A stretch of 64,000 nucleotides of DNA from Knoellia sinensis KCTC 19936 (GCF_000768705.1 NZ_AVPJ01000005.1:124001-188000); one strand, 5' to 3'. Positions 51,945 to 60,992 are shown, counted from the stretch's first letter. Notes: generated from the letters alone by a model not told the origin. Numbers and translations: made by a program.

Positions 51945-52913
51945 ATGAGGCTTCTGTGGCGCATGCCGCTCTATTGGCGGGTCATCGTCATCAACGCGGC
52001 GGTCTTCGTGTTGGGCACGCTCGCCCTGGCGCTCGCGCCCGTGACCGTGTCGGCCCGGGTCCTCGCCTCGGAGGCGGTCGTCCTGGCCATCGGCCTCGTC
52101 ACGATCGTCGTCCTCAACGCCCTCCTGCTGCGGTCCACCCTCGTCCCGCTCGATCGAGCCGCCCGTCTCATGGAGCGAGTGGACCTCGAGAAGCCCGGCG
52201 AGCGACTGCCGGAGACCGGCAACGGCGCCGCCGCCGACCTGGTCGAGTCGTTCAACGCGATGCTCGAGCGGCTCGAGGCCGAGCGCGACGCGAGCACCGC
52301 CCGCGCGCTCGCCGCTCAGGAGGCCGAACGTCAACGCATCGCCCGCGAACTGCACGACGAGGTGGGTCAGGGCCTGACCGCCATGCTGCTCGGCCTCAAG
52401 CGTGCCGTCGACAGGGCTCCCGACGACATCCGCAGCGACCTGATCCTCGTGCAGGACGCAGCCCGCGGCAGCCTCGAGGAGGTCCGCGGGGTCGCGAGGC
52501 GACTGCGGCCCAGCGTGTTGGAGGACCTGGGCCTGCTCAGCGCCCTGTCCGCAACGGCGACGGAGCTGTCCACCCACAGCGGGATCCACGTCCAACGAGG
52601 CCTCGCCCAGGGCCTGCCCGACCTCAGTCCCGAGGCCGAGCTCGTGATCTATCGCGTCGCCCAGGAAGCCATGACCAACGTCGCACGCCACTCGGAAGCC
52701 GACACCGCCTACCTCTCCTTGACCCGGCAGGGCGATGCCGTTGCCCTCCTCGTCGCGGACAACGGCAGGGGAGTGAGGGGACGAACGGAAGGCACCGGCA
52801 TACGAGGCATGAAGGAACGTGCGCGGCTGGTCGGTGCGGATCTCACGGTCCGTCCCCGACCGGAAGGCGGCACCGAAGTGCGCCTTGTCGTCCCCGCAAA
52901 GGCGGCCACATGA
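51945..52913 (+). CDS. NarL-type sensor histidine kinase
   Basis: 322 aa from ATG 51945 (MRLLWRMPLYWRVIVI). Two N-terminal membrane helices (residues about 8-65) with almost no extracellular loop, then HAMP (STLVPLDRAARLMERVDLE), HisKA_3 with RIARELHDEVGQGLTAMLLG (His is the phosphorylation site) and an HATPase (QEAMTNVARHSEA, VADNGRG, GTGIRGMKERARL). The tiny sensory loop suggests it senses a membrane or cytoplasmic state. Overlaps the regulator gene by 4 bp. Confidence 0.92.
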   Translation: MRLLWRMPLYWRVIVINAAVFVLGTLALALAPVTVSARVLASEAVVLAIGLVTIVVLNALLLRSTLVPLDRAARLMERVDLEKPGERLPETGNGAAADLVESFNAMLERLEAERDASTARALAAQEAERQRIARELHDEVGQGLTAMLLGLKRAVDRAPDDIRSDLILVQDAARGSLEEVRGVARRLRPSVLEDLGLLSALSATATELSTHSGIHVQRGLAQGLPDLSPEAELVIYRVAQEAMTNVARHSEADTAYLSLTRQGDAVALLVADNGRGVRGRTEGTGIRGMKERARLVGADLTVRPRPEGGTEVRLVVPAKAAT

Positions 52914-53569
52914 CCGCGACGCCACGGATCCGCATCCTCCTCGCCGAGGACCACGCTCTGGTGCGGCAAGGCGTCAAACTCATCCTCGACGCCGAACCCG
53001 ACCTCGAGGTCGTCGCCCAGGCGGCAGACGGTGCGGAGGCCGCGAGCCTCGTCCGGGAGCAGGAGGTGGACCTCGCCGTGCTCGACGTCGCCATGCCCCG
53101 GATGACGGGACTGCAGGCTGCCCGCGAGATCAGTCGCCGACGGGACGCTCCGGCCATCCTCATGCTGTCGATGTATGACAACGAGCAGTACTTCTTCGAG
53201 TCGCTCAAGGCCGGCGCCTCCGGCTATGTGCTCAAGTCGGTCGCCGACCAGGACCTCGTCGAGGCGTGCCGCGCGGCGATGCGCGGCGAGTCGTTCCTCT
53301 ATCCGGGGGTGACGAGCACGCTGGTCCGCAACTACCTCGAGCGGGTGCGCCGGGGTGAGCGGGCGCAGGCCGGCGGACTCACCCCGCGGGAGAACGAGGT
53401 CATCAAACTCATCGCCGAAGGCCACCCGTCGAGCGAGATCGCCGAGGCGCTGACGATCAGCCTCAAGACCGTCGAGCGACACCGGTCGAACATCCTCGCC
53501 AAGCTGGGGATGCGGGACCGGACCCAGCTGACGCGCTATGCGATTCGCGCTGGCCTCGTCGAGCCGTGA
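52910..53569 (+). CDS. NarL/LuxR-family response regulator
   Basis: 219 aa from ATG 52910. Receiver: LLAEDHALVRQG, phospho-acceptor Asp near residue 59 in LAVLDVAMPRMTG, conserved Lys in GYVLKS. LuxR HTH: LTPRENEVIKLIAEGHPSSEIAEALTISLKTVERHRSNILAKL. Target genes are unknown; it may include the adjacent antiporter or SPFH genes. Confidence 0.93.
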   Translation: MTATPRIRILLAEDHALVRQGVKLILDAEPDLEVVAQAADGAEAASLVREQEVDLAVLDVAMPRMTGLQAAREISRRRDAPAILMLSMYDNEQYFFESLKAGASGYVLKSVADQDLVEACRAAMRGESFLYPGVTSTLVRNYLERVRRGERAQAGGLTPRENEVIKLIAEGHPSSEIAEALTISLKTVERHRSNILAKLGMRDRTQLTRYAIRAGLVEP

Positions 53570-53578
53570 GGGCTGGCG

Positions 53579-54070
53579 TCAGGCGCGCGGCACCCGCACG
53601 ACGTCACCCGGGTGGATGACGTCCGGGTCGGAGATCGTGACCGGGTTGGCGGCGACCAACCGGTGATAGAGGCTCCCGCTGCCGTAGTGCTGTGTCGCGA
53701 TGGCCCACAGGGTCTCGCCGGGCTGGACGACGTGCTCGAGGTAGGCCGTGTAGCCGGGCACGATCTGCCCACCCAGCAGCGCCGGGACGACGACGCGGTC
53801 GAGCTCGCTCCCGTCGTTGGCCGAGACGTGGAAGACCTCGACGAAGACGCGCTCGCGGACGAAGGCGGCGCCTGACACGTCGACCTCGACCTGGAACTGC
53901 CCATGGCCTCCTGCGCCGTCCCCGGCCATGAAACTTCCGGTCACCTCATCGTGGCCCTCGGTGATCCGATAGCTGAAGTTCGCCTCGAATGCTTCCCCGG
54001 CGACGCCGGCGATCTGGACGGTGTCGCCGACGATGTCGTATGCCCGGGGTTGCTGGATGTCGATGCTCAT
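53579..54070 (-). CDS. Gmad2 and LysM domain protein
   Basis: 163 aa from ATG 54070. The first 100 residues form a Gmad2-like Ig-type domain (RAYDIVGDTVQIAGVAGEAFEANFSYRI ... VFVEVFHVSANDGSE), the domain named from spore germination proteins. A C-terminal LysM motif follows (HVVQPGETLWAIATQHYGSGSLYHRLVAANPVTISDPDVIHPGDVVRVP). No signal peptide is seen, so secretion is unclear. LysM would bind peptidoglycan if the protein is exported. Convergent with the response regulator (9 bp gap). Confidence 0.85.
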   Translation of the reverse strand: MSIDIQQPRAYDIVGDTVQIAGVAGEAFEANFSYRITEGHDEVTGSFMAGDGAGGHGQFQVEVDVSGAAFVRERVFVEVFHVSANDGSELDRVVVPALLGGQIVPGYTAYLEHVVQPGETLWAIATQHYGSGSLYHRLVAANPVTISDPDVIHPGDVVRVPRA

Positions 54071-54189
54071 GTGGTCCCCTCCTCGATCCTGACGCGCGAT
54101 GGCGATGCGCCGGTCCGGACGCAATCCGTGAGTGCGCGGATCTCCAGCGTGGCACGGGCGCCGCGGCGGGGGAAGGGTGAGACGAACGG

Positions 54190-55484
54190 TCAGAACGCGA
54201 AGTAGCGCAGCCAGACATAGACCCACGAGACGACGAGCGTCATGGCCGTGACGACAACCCCGTAGCGGGTGAACTCCCAGAAGGACACGGGCGTCCCGTT
54301 GCGTGCCGCGATGCCGATGATCACGACGTTGGCACCGGCCGCCACCGCCGTCGTGTTGCCGCCGAGGTCGGCACCGAGGGCGAACGCCCACCACAACGGT
54401 TCGCCCTCGCCGGCGGGCAGCGACGCCACGAGGTCCTGGACCACTGGTGCCATCGCGGTCGTGTACGGATGTTGTCGACGAACGCACCGAGAACCGCCGA
54501 CCCGAACAGGAGGGCCGTCGCGGCGAGGAAGCTCCGATCGCCCGTCGCCTCCACGGCAGCCTCACCGAGCGCCCCGATCACGCCGGTCTCCACCAACCCG
54601 CCCACGAGGACGAACAGGGCCATGAAGAACGCCAGCGTGGGCCACTCCACCTCCTCGAGGAACTGCGCCGGGTTGGCGCCCGTGACGAGGACCATGAGCC
54701 ACGCGCCGAGCAGGGCGATGAGCGACGGCTGCACGTGCAGCACCGAGTGCAGCGAGAAGCCGATCATGATGAGCGCCAACACGATGAGGCATTTGCGGAG
54801 CATGGGCCAGTCTCGGATCTCGTCCTTGGGGGAGAGGTCCGCGACGGCATCGGCGTGGTCGGCGCCGTAGTCCAGTCGGCGGCGGAACAGCAGCCACGAG
54901 AGGCCGAGCAGCAGCACCTGCAGGAGGATGGCGATCGGCGTCATGTGGACGAGGAAGTCGTTGAACGACAGGTCTGCTCGGCTCGCGATGATGATGTTCG
55001 GTGGGTCGCCGATGAGGGTGGCGGCGCCACCGACGTTCGAGGCAAAAGCGAGCGTGATGAGGTAGGGAATCGGGTCGAGGTCGAGGCGCCGACAGACCAT
55101 GAGAGCCACCGGTGCCATGAGCAGCACGGTGGTGACGTTGTCGAGCAGCGCGGAGGCCGCCGCCGTGACGGTCATGAGCAGCGCCATCAGCCGGAACGGT
55201 CGCCCGCGCGACCGCTGCCCCGCCCACACCGCGAGGTAGTCGAACAGCCCCGTCTGCTTGAGGATCGAGACGACGATCATCATCCCGAAGAGCAGGAAGA
55301 TGACATTCCAGTCGATGCCGCTGCGCTCCGAATAGAACGCGGTCTCGGTGTCGACCAGACCCAGGATGGCCATCAGGGCGACCCCGCCCACGGCTGCCGC
55401 CACGCGGTGGACCCGCTCCGTGGCGATGAGGAAGTAGGTCGCGACGAAGACGGCGATCGCAAGCACCGCGGGCGTGGCCGTCAC
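54190..55484 (-). pseudogene. ArsB/SLC13-like permease broken by a single-base frameshift
   Basis: The first 360 codons encode an intact transporter (VIFLLFGMMIVVSILKQTGLFDYLAVW, LLDNVTTVLLMAPVALMVC, GGAATLIGDPPNIIIASRA). At about 54467-54468 the reading frame shifts: the expected AACATCCCGTACACG appears with one C fewer (AACATCCGTACACG). The remaining 86 codons continue in another frame (MAPVVQDLVASLPAGEG ... GADLGGNTTAVAAGANVVIIGIAAR). Both halves are well conserved, so either a very recent mutation or a sequencing error in a C-run. Function if intact: anion transport (arsenite, citrate or dicarboxylate-like). Confidence 0.85.
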
Positions 55485-55569
55485 GGGCGGCCCGGCGGGG
55501 GTCGAGTCGACATGGCGTCACTCTGGTGCCGACGGCGCGGACCGACCATCCGTGCCACCACCCATTCCC

Positions 55570-55822
55570 CGTCCCGAACTCACCCAATTGGACGGTTCGG
55601 CACACGCGAACGACCAGCCCGTATGCCGTGCGCTCACCTCCCGTCCCGAACTCACCCAATTGGACGGTTCGGCACACGCGAACGACCAGCCCGTATGCCG
55701 TGCGCTCACCTTCCGTCCCGAAGTCACCCAATTGGACGGTTGGGGACAGGCGCGAACGACCAGCCCGTATGCCGTGCGCTCACCTCCGTCCCGAACTCAC
55801 CGAATTCCTCGGTTCGGGACGC
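55570..55822. repeat. Tandem array of 72-bp units with the same two motifs
   Basis: CGTCCCGAACTCACC elements start at 55570, 55642, 55714 and 55787 (72, 72 and 73 bp). The first three carry CCAATTGG; the last carries GAATTC and ends TTCGGGAC. Each pair is separated by GTATGCCGTGCGCTCACC (three copies). 72 bp is 24 codons, so frames stay open here too. It fills most of the 355-bp gap 55485-55839 between the broken permease and the PucR gene. 55485-55569 shows only the upstream region of the permease. Confidence 0.9.
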
Positions 55823-55839
55823 AAGACCCCAGGAGCTGG

Positions 55840-57201
55840 TCAGACGCCGCGCATCTGCCGGATCCGCAGCGCCAGGGCGAGCGTGAGACGCAACTGCGGG
55901 TCGGTCGTGAACGGCCCGAGCATCTGCTCGAGCTTGGTGATGCGGTATCGCAGCGTGTTGTAGTGGAAGAACAGGATGCGCGCCGTCTCGGCGACGTTGA
56001 GGTTGGTGTCCAGCAGGACCTGGAGGGTCTGGCGCAGGTCGGCATGGGAGGTCTGGTCGTCCGTCGCCAGCGGCCCCAGAGCCTCGTCGACGAACGCCCG
56101 CAGGTCCGCGGTGTCGGGCACGAGCGACAGCAACCGATAGATGCCGAGTCCGTCGAAGTGCATCACCGCCGACTCGCCCTGCATCTGCCGCCCCACGGCC
56201 ACGGCTCGCAGGGCCTCGCCATAGGCCCGGGGGATGTCCGCGACGGATTCGACCGGCCGCGAGACCCCTGTGGAGAAGGTGCGGCGACCGCCGCCGCCAT
56301 CGCCTCGGACGACCTTGACGATCTCGCCGACCGATCGCATGACGGCGTCCTGCTCGCCTTCGCCGCCATAGGGGGCAGGCACGAGCGCCACGACCTCCTG
56401 CGAGAACCCGGCGACCGGTGCCTTGGGCTCCCGCGTGCGCACGGCCTGAACCCAGGCCCGCACGAATCGCTCCTGAAGAGAACGCAGTTCGTCGGTCTCG
56501 CGCGTCGTGTGGTCGTCGTCCTCGTCCGTCTCGGCCACGACTACGACCATGCGCCGGTCGAGGTCCCACCCCAGCGAGGCGGCATGAGCCGCGGCCTCTG
56601 CCGGGCCACCGGCTCGACCCACCAGGGCGTCGCGCAGGAACTCCGCGCGGTACTTGCCCTCCACCGCCGCCACGGCCTGCTCCTTGGTGATGGCCAGGGC
56701 GGCCACGGCGGCAGCGCGCTGCAGGCCGTGCACGTCGGTCGTCGTCAGAACCCGTCCGGGCGTGAACACCGCCAGCAGCCCGTGGTCGGACGTCCCGGCG
56801 ACGATCCGGACCATCGTGCGCTCCGAGCGCGGGCCGTCGCCCGGATCACGTTTGCCGACCGGCTCGTCCTCGACGATGAGCCGCCCGGTGCGGTCGAAGC
56901 AGTCCAGTCCCATGACGGTGGCGACGGCGTCCTCGGCCCCGGCCGTCGCGACGACACGACCGTCGCTGGTCGTCACCAGGGCGACCCCCTCGAACAACCC
57001 CACGAGCGCTTCGCACAGATCAGCCAGCGAGCCGCCTGCCAGCACGGTCTGCACGAGGATCCGGTTGACCTCGTCCTCGCGCTGCAGCAGCTCGGCCTGA
57101 TGGTCGACGACGCGTTGCAGCGACTCGACGGTCGCTTCGCCGCCCGCATCGGCTGGCAACTGCTGGCGCTCGGCGCCGAGATCGTTGGCAACATTTACCA
57201 T
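55840..57201 (-). CDS. PucR/CdaR-family transcriptional regulator
   Basis: 453 aa from ATG 57201. Early part (about 25-190) is GAF-like ligand-sensing; the middle is a GGDEF-like PucR core; the C-terminal HTH_30 is typical (LRQTLQVLLDTNLNVAETARILFFHYNTLRYRITKLEQML). PucR-type regulators sense purine or ureide degradation products (allantoin in Bacillus). It is divergent from the DUF2877/FdrA/YlbE operon with only 35 bp between starts, so it almost certainly controls that operon and perhaps the 29-48 kb series. Confidence 0.9.
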   Translation of the reverse strand: MVNVANDLGAERQQLPADAGGEATVESLQRVVDHQAELLQREDEVNRILVQTVLAGGSLADLCEALVGLFEGVALVTTSDGRVVATAGAEDAVATVMGLDCFDRTGRLIVEDEPVGKRDPGDGPRSERTMVRIVAGTSDHGLLAVFTPGRVLTTTDVHGLQRAAAVAALAITKEQAVAAVEGKYRAEFLRDALVGRAGGPAEAAAHAASLGWDLDRRMVVVVAETDEDDDHTTRETDELRSLQERFVRAWVQAVRTREPKAPVAGFSQEVVALVPAPYGGEGEQDAVMRSVGEIVKVVRGDGGGGRRTFSTGVSRPVESVADIPRAYGEALRAVAVGRQMQGESAVMHFDGLGIYRLLSLVPDTADLRAFVDEALGPLATDDQTSHADLRQTLQVLLDTNLNVAETARILFFHYNTLRYRITKLEQMLGPFTTDPQLRLTLALALRIRQMRGV

Positions 57202-57236
57202 CCGGCCACAGTAGCCGCGCTGACTAGCGTCAAGGG

Positions 57237-57932
57237 GTGGATACGACGATCCCGGCTGCGGCCTCCCCGCTCACGCGGGATCTCGTGGCGGGTTCGCGCC
57301 GGCCTGCTGTCGTGCTCGCGGCGTTCCCGACGGCCCTCTACCTCATCCTGCCCGAGCATGCCCGCGTCCTCCCCGTCGTCACCAGCGATGCGCTCGTCCT
57401 CCCGACGTCCGTGCGACTCGCCGAACCCGGCCCGCGCGACTGGGGAGTCGCGCCGGGCGAGGCCGTGACCCTCGGAGGCGACCTGGTCGCGTTGCCGAGC
57501 CACGGCATACGAATCGTCCGGTCCTGGCGCCCCCGGCGCGTCAGGACCGGCGCACCACAACCGGTCGCGTTCGACTGGGCCCCTCTGCTCGCCGAGATCG
57601 GCCGCGGCGAAGGGCTCACCCCCCGCGCCGACGACGTCCTCTGCGGAGCACTCCTCGCCGCGCGAGCCCTCGGCATCGCACGACCCGCAAGGGTGCCCGC
57701 GGAGCGCACGACGAGTTTGTCGGCGTCACTTCTCGTCGCCGCTCATGCCGGGTATGCCGTGTCAGCCGTCGTCGATCACGTCACCTCCGTCGTGGCCGGG
57801 TTCGCAGACTCGCAGGCCACGCGCGAGCAGATCCTCGCCATCGGCCACACCTCCGGTGAAGCTCTCCTCCAAGGCATCGACCTCGTGCTGGATGCAGCCA
57901 ACACCCCTCTCCTGGAACGGATCTCGTCGTGA
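57237..57932 (+). CDS. DUF2877 protein (YlbF-like, carbamoyltransferase-associated)
   Basis: 231 aa from GTG 57237. The DUF2877 core is short but recognisable (GEGLTPRADDVLCGALLAARAL; ADSQATREQILAIGHTSGEALLQGIDLVL); E. coli YlbF is in this family. It is encoded immediately before FdrA with a 4-bp overlap, as part of the FdrA/YlbE/YlbF set. That set has been linked in E. coli to oxamate carbamoyltransferase activity (phosphorolysis of oxalurate). Here it is shorter than typical members (about 270 aa). Confidence 0.78.
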   Translation: MDTTIPAAASPLTRDLVAGSRRPAVVLAAFPTALYLILPEHARVLPVVTSDALVLPTSVRLAEPGPRDWGVAPGEAVTLGGDLVALPSHGIRIVRSWRPRRVRTGAPQPVAFDWAPLLAEIGRGEGLTPRADDVLCGALLAARALGIARPARVPAERTTSLSASLLVAAHAGYAVSAVVDHVTSVVAGFADSQATREQILAIGHTSGEALLQGIDLVLDAANTPLLERISS

Positions 57933-59425
57933 CTGTGACTCAGGTGGACGTGCGCAAGGGCGCCTATCACGACTCCGTGACCCTGCTCCAGGTGTCGCGA
58001 ACCATGGGTGAAACGGCAGGTGTCGAGGCTGCGCAAGTGGCCATGGCGACCGAGCTCAACGTCGAGGTCCTGACCGGCATGGGCTTCGACATTCCCGACA
58101 CGGCAGGACCCAACGACCTCGTGGTCGCGGTGCGCGCGGCCGACGACGAGGCGGTCGCCGCCGGTGTTGCCGCCGCCGACGCCGCGCTCACAGCGACGTC
58201 CCGGGCGCCTGGCGGTGGGTTCGGGGACGCGCCGCCTCCTCGAACCACGGCCTCGGCAGTTCGTGCCGGCGGTGCCGAGATCGCCATGATTTCGGTGCCA
58301 GGGCGCTTCGCGACGACCGAGGCGCTCGATGCGATCGGGGCCGGGGCGAGCGTGATGTTGTTCTCCGACAACGTCTCCGTCGAGGACGAGGTGCTCCTCA
58401 AGGACGCAGCAGCCGCCGCCGACGTCCTCGTCATGGGGCCTGACTGCGGCACCGCCGTCATCGGGGGAGTGGCGCTCGGTTTCGCCAACGTCGTGGACGC
58501 CGGACCGATCGGCATGGTCGCAGCGTCGGGGACGGGCGCGCAGCAGATCATGTGTCTCCTCGACGCCGCCGGGGTGGGCATCTCGCACTGTCTCGGCGTC
58601 GGAGGGCGCGACCTCAAGTCCGCCGTCGGCGGACGTTCCACCCGTCAGGCCCTCGCCGCGCTCGCCGCCGACGACGCCACGACGTCGATCGTCGTCGTCT
58701 CGAAGCCACCGGACGAGGAGGTCCTCGCGGACCTCGAGTCGTATGCCGGCGGGCTGGGTCTCCCTGTCCACTGGGCGACGCTCGGTGCGGGTCGACCGGA
58801 CCTCACGTCGGCGCTTGAGGCGGTGCTTCGGGCCGAAGGGCGTGACGTGCCGGGTTGGCCGAAGTGGTTGTCGGACAACGACCCTGAGCCCGGCTCGGTG
58901 AGCGGGAGCCTGCGTGGACTCTTCTGCGGCGGAACCCTCGCGGACGAGGCCATGTTGCTGGCTGCCGAGGAATTGGGTGACATCCGCTCGAACATCCCAC
59001 TGCGTGACGACCTCGCACTGGGGTCTGACCTGCGATCGGACGGGCATGTCGTCATCGACTTCGGCGACGACGGGCTGACGCAGGGGCGGGCGCACCCGAT
59101 GATCGACCCGACCCTCCGCATGGAGCGCATCTCCGCCGAGGCCGCCGACCCGACGTGTGGGGTGCTGTTGCTCGACCTCGTCCTCGGCTACGGCGCCCAC
59201 CAGGACCCCGCCGGTGAACTCGCCGACGCGATCCGCGCCGCCAAGGACACCGCCCGTGCAGATGGGCGAGAACTCCCCGTCGTCGTATCGCTCACGGGCA
59301 CCGAGGGAGACCCGCAGGGGCTGACGCGCACCGCCCTGACGCTTGCCGCGGCCGGTGCCTCGGTCTTCCTGTCCAACCGCGACGCCACACGGCACGCGCT
59401 CAGCTTTCTCGGAGGCGACCGATGA
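57929..59425 (+). CDS. fdrA: FdrA-family acyl-CoA-synthetase-like protein
   Basis: 498 aa from GTG 57929 (MTVTQVDVRKGAYHDSVTLLQVSRTM, the FdrA start). Succinyl-CoA-synthetase-alpha-like features: DCGTAVIGGVALGFANVVDAGPIGMVAASGTGAQQIMCLLDAAGVGISHCLGVGGRDL. FdrA lies with YlbE/YlbF and carbamate kinase in the E. coli allantoin cluster and is now considered one subunit of oxamate carbamoyltransferase. It should release or transfer a carbamoyl group from a ureido acid to phosphate. Overlaps both neighbours by 4 bp. Confidence 0.92.
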   Translation: MTVTQVDVRKGAYHDSVTLLQVSRTMGETAGVEAAQVAMATELNVEVLTGMGFDIPDTAGPNDLVVAVRAADDEAVAAGVAAADAALTATSRAPGGGFGDAPPPRTTASAVRAGGAEIAMISVPGRFATTEALDAIGAGASVMLFSDNVSVEDEVLLKDAAAAADVLVMGPDCGTAVIGGVALGFANVVDAGPIGMVAASGTGAQQIMCLLDAAGVGISHCLGVGGRDLKSAVGGRSTRQALAALAADDATTSIVVVSKPPDEEVLADLESYAGGLGLPVHWATLGAGRPDLTSALEAVLRAEGRDVPGWPKWLSDNDPEPGSVSGSLRGLFCGGTLADEAMLLAAEELGDIRSNIPLRDDLALGSDLRSDGHVVIDFGDDGLTQGRAHPMIDPTLRMERISAEAADPTCGVLLLDLVLGYGAHQDPAGELADAIRAAKDTARADGRELPVVVSLTGTEGDPQGLTRTALTLAAAGASVFLSNRDATRHALSFLGGDR

Positions 59426-60825
59426 ACCAGCCGTTGCGCGGACTCTTGTCGGCCGAGTCGCCGTCGGTCGCGACCTCTGGGGTTCAGCTCTTCGCCGACG
59501 CCCTTCGCGGGCAGGCCGTCGAGGTCACGGAGGCGGACTGGCAGCCGCCCATGGAGGGGACCGAGGCCGACCTCGCCCGGGTCATGGGAGATGCGCGTCG
59601 AGCGGAGGCCAACGCGACGGCATACGCGCGAATGTCAGCCGCGGGAGCCGAGCTCTGCGACGTGAAGCAGGCCAAGGACGCCCTGGACCTCGAGCGCGGG
59701 ACGTTCTTGCACGCCGGGCCGCCGATCGAATGGGAGCGGATGTCGGGTCCGCTCAAGGGCGCCCTGATCGGTGCGGTCCTCTTCGAGGGACTGGCCGACA
59801 ACGCCGAGGAGGCCGAGAAGGCCCTCGCCGCAGGGCAGTTCGCGTTCGAGCCGTGCCACCACCGAGACGCGGTCGGACCCATGGCGGGCGTGGTGTCACC
59901 GTCGATGTGGATGTACGGCCTGCGCGACGAGGCCCATGACGCATGGTCGTGGTGCTCGCTCAACGAGGGGCTCGGCAAGGTCCTGCGCTATGGCGCCTAC
60001 GGTCCCGAGGTCGTCGACCGACTCCACTGGATGACCGATGTGCTTGGGCCGATCCTGCAACAGTCGGTGCGCGTGACCGGACCCTTCGACATCAAGGCGA
60101 TCCTCGCCCAGATGCTCCAGATGGGCGACGAGGGCCACAACCGCAACCGTGCCGGGTCGCTCATGCTGCTGCGCGAACTGCTGCCCGGGATGATCACGGC
60201 GGACGCGTCGTCGACGGACATCGCGGAGGCGGTGCGCTTCTCGGGTGCCAACGAGCACTTCTTCCTCAATCTCGGTATGCCGGCCTGCAAGCTCGCGACC
60301 ATGGCGGCACACGGGGTGGCCGGGTCGTCGATCGTGACGACGATGGCGCGCAATGGCACCGACTTCGGGATCCGGGTGTCCGGAACCGGGGATGCGTGGT
60401 TCACCGGTCCGGCGAACACTCCGGAAGGCTTGTTCCTGGGGGACTATGGGCCGGACGACGCCAACCCCGACATCGGTGACTCGGCGATCACGGAGACCGG
60501 CGGCATCGGTGGCTTCGCGATGGCGGCGGCCCCGGCGATCGTGAAGTTCGTCGGCGGCGATGTGGCGTTCGCGCTGCAGGCGACGCAGCGGATGTACGAG
60601 ATCACGCAGGGCGAGCACCCGATGTTCCAGGTGCCGATTCTCGACTTCCGCGGGACGCCGACAGGGATCGACGTCGTATCGGTCGTCCGGACCGGGATCC
60701 TGCCCCAGATCAACACCGGCATGGCCGGACGCGTCGCCGGGACGGGGCAGGTCGGTGCTGGGTTGGTGACGCCGTCCGCGGAGTGCTTCCCGGCGGCCTT
60801 GGCTGCCCTCGCGTCGCGCGTGTGA
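59422..60825 (+). CDS. DUF1116 protein (YlbE-like), carbamoyltransferase subunit
   Basis: 467 aa from ATG 59422. DUF1116/YlbE family: WERMSGPLKGALIGAVLFEGLADN, HHRDAVGPMAGVVSPSMWMYGLRD, DEGHNRNRAGSLMLLRELLPGM, TMARNGTDFGIRVSGTGD, GTPTGIDVVSVVRTGILPQINTGMAGR. It always accompanies FdrA. With the two preceding genes it forms the whole predicted ureide carbamoyltransferase, under PucR control. A hairpin follows at 60865. Confidence 0.92.
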   Translation: MNQPLRGLLSAESPSVATSGVQLFADALRGQAVEVTEADWQPPMEGTEADLARVMGDARRAEANATAYARMSAAGAELCDVKQAKDALDLERGTFLHAGPPIEWERMSGPLKGALIGAVLFEGLADNAEEAEKALAAGQFAFEPCHHRDAVGPMAGVVSPSMWMYGLRDEAHDAWSWCSLNEGLGKVLRYGAYGPEVVDRLHWMTDVLGPILQQSVRVTGPFDIKAILAQMLQMGDEGHNRNRAGSLMLLRELLPGMITADASSTDIAEAVRFSGANEHFFLNLGMPACKLATMAAHGVAGSSIVTTMARNGTDFGIRVSGTGDAWFTGPANTPEGLFLGDYGPDDANPDIGDSAITETGGIGGFAMAAAPAIVKFVGGDVAFALQATQRMYEITQGEHPMFQVPILDFRGTPTGIDVVSVVRTGILPQINTGMAGRVAGTGQVGAGLVTPSAECFPAALAALASRV

Positions 60826-60864
60826 GCGGACGCGGGCGACCTCGAGGTGGTGCCCGCTCAGGAA

Positions 60865-60992
60865 GTGTCTTTGCTCCACACACGGGAGCAAAGACACCCA
60901 CACGTGCTGCACCACGCCGGAGCAACCAACGATTGCTTCACCGGCCGTGAGCAACAAAGGTGTCTTTGCGTCGCGAGAGGGAGCAAAGGCAG
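60865..60992 (+). terminator. Operon terminator and related AAAGAC palindromes
   Basis: GTGTCTTTGCTCC (60865-60877) pairs perfectly with GGAGCAAAGACAC (60885-60897) around a 7-nt loop, 40 bp after the YlbE stop. A second weaker copy (TGTCTTTGC ... GCAAAGGCA, 60961-60992) repeats the same arms. Both resemble the ACTTTG/CAAAGT palindromes at 51810 and 15842. The rest of 60826-61094 shows only the folD promoter region. Confidence 0.75.

Noticed and set aside
51687-52925. Upstream extension of the SPFH protein to 604 aa
   Set aside because: It lies antisense to the histidine kinase gene and the intergenic hairpin; GTG 51686 has a clear GGAGGAG site.
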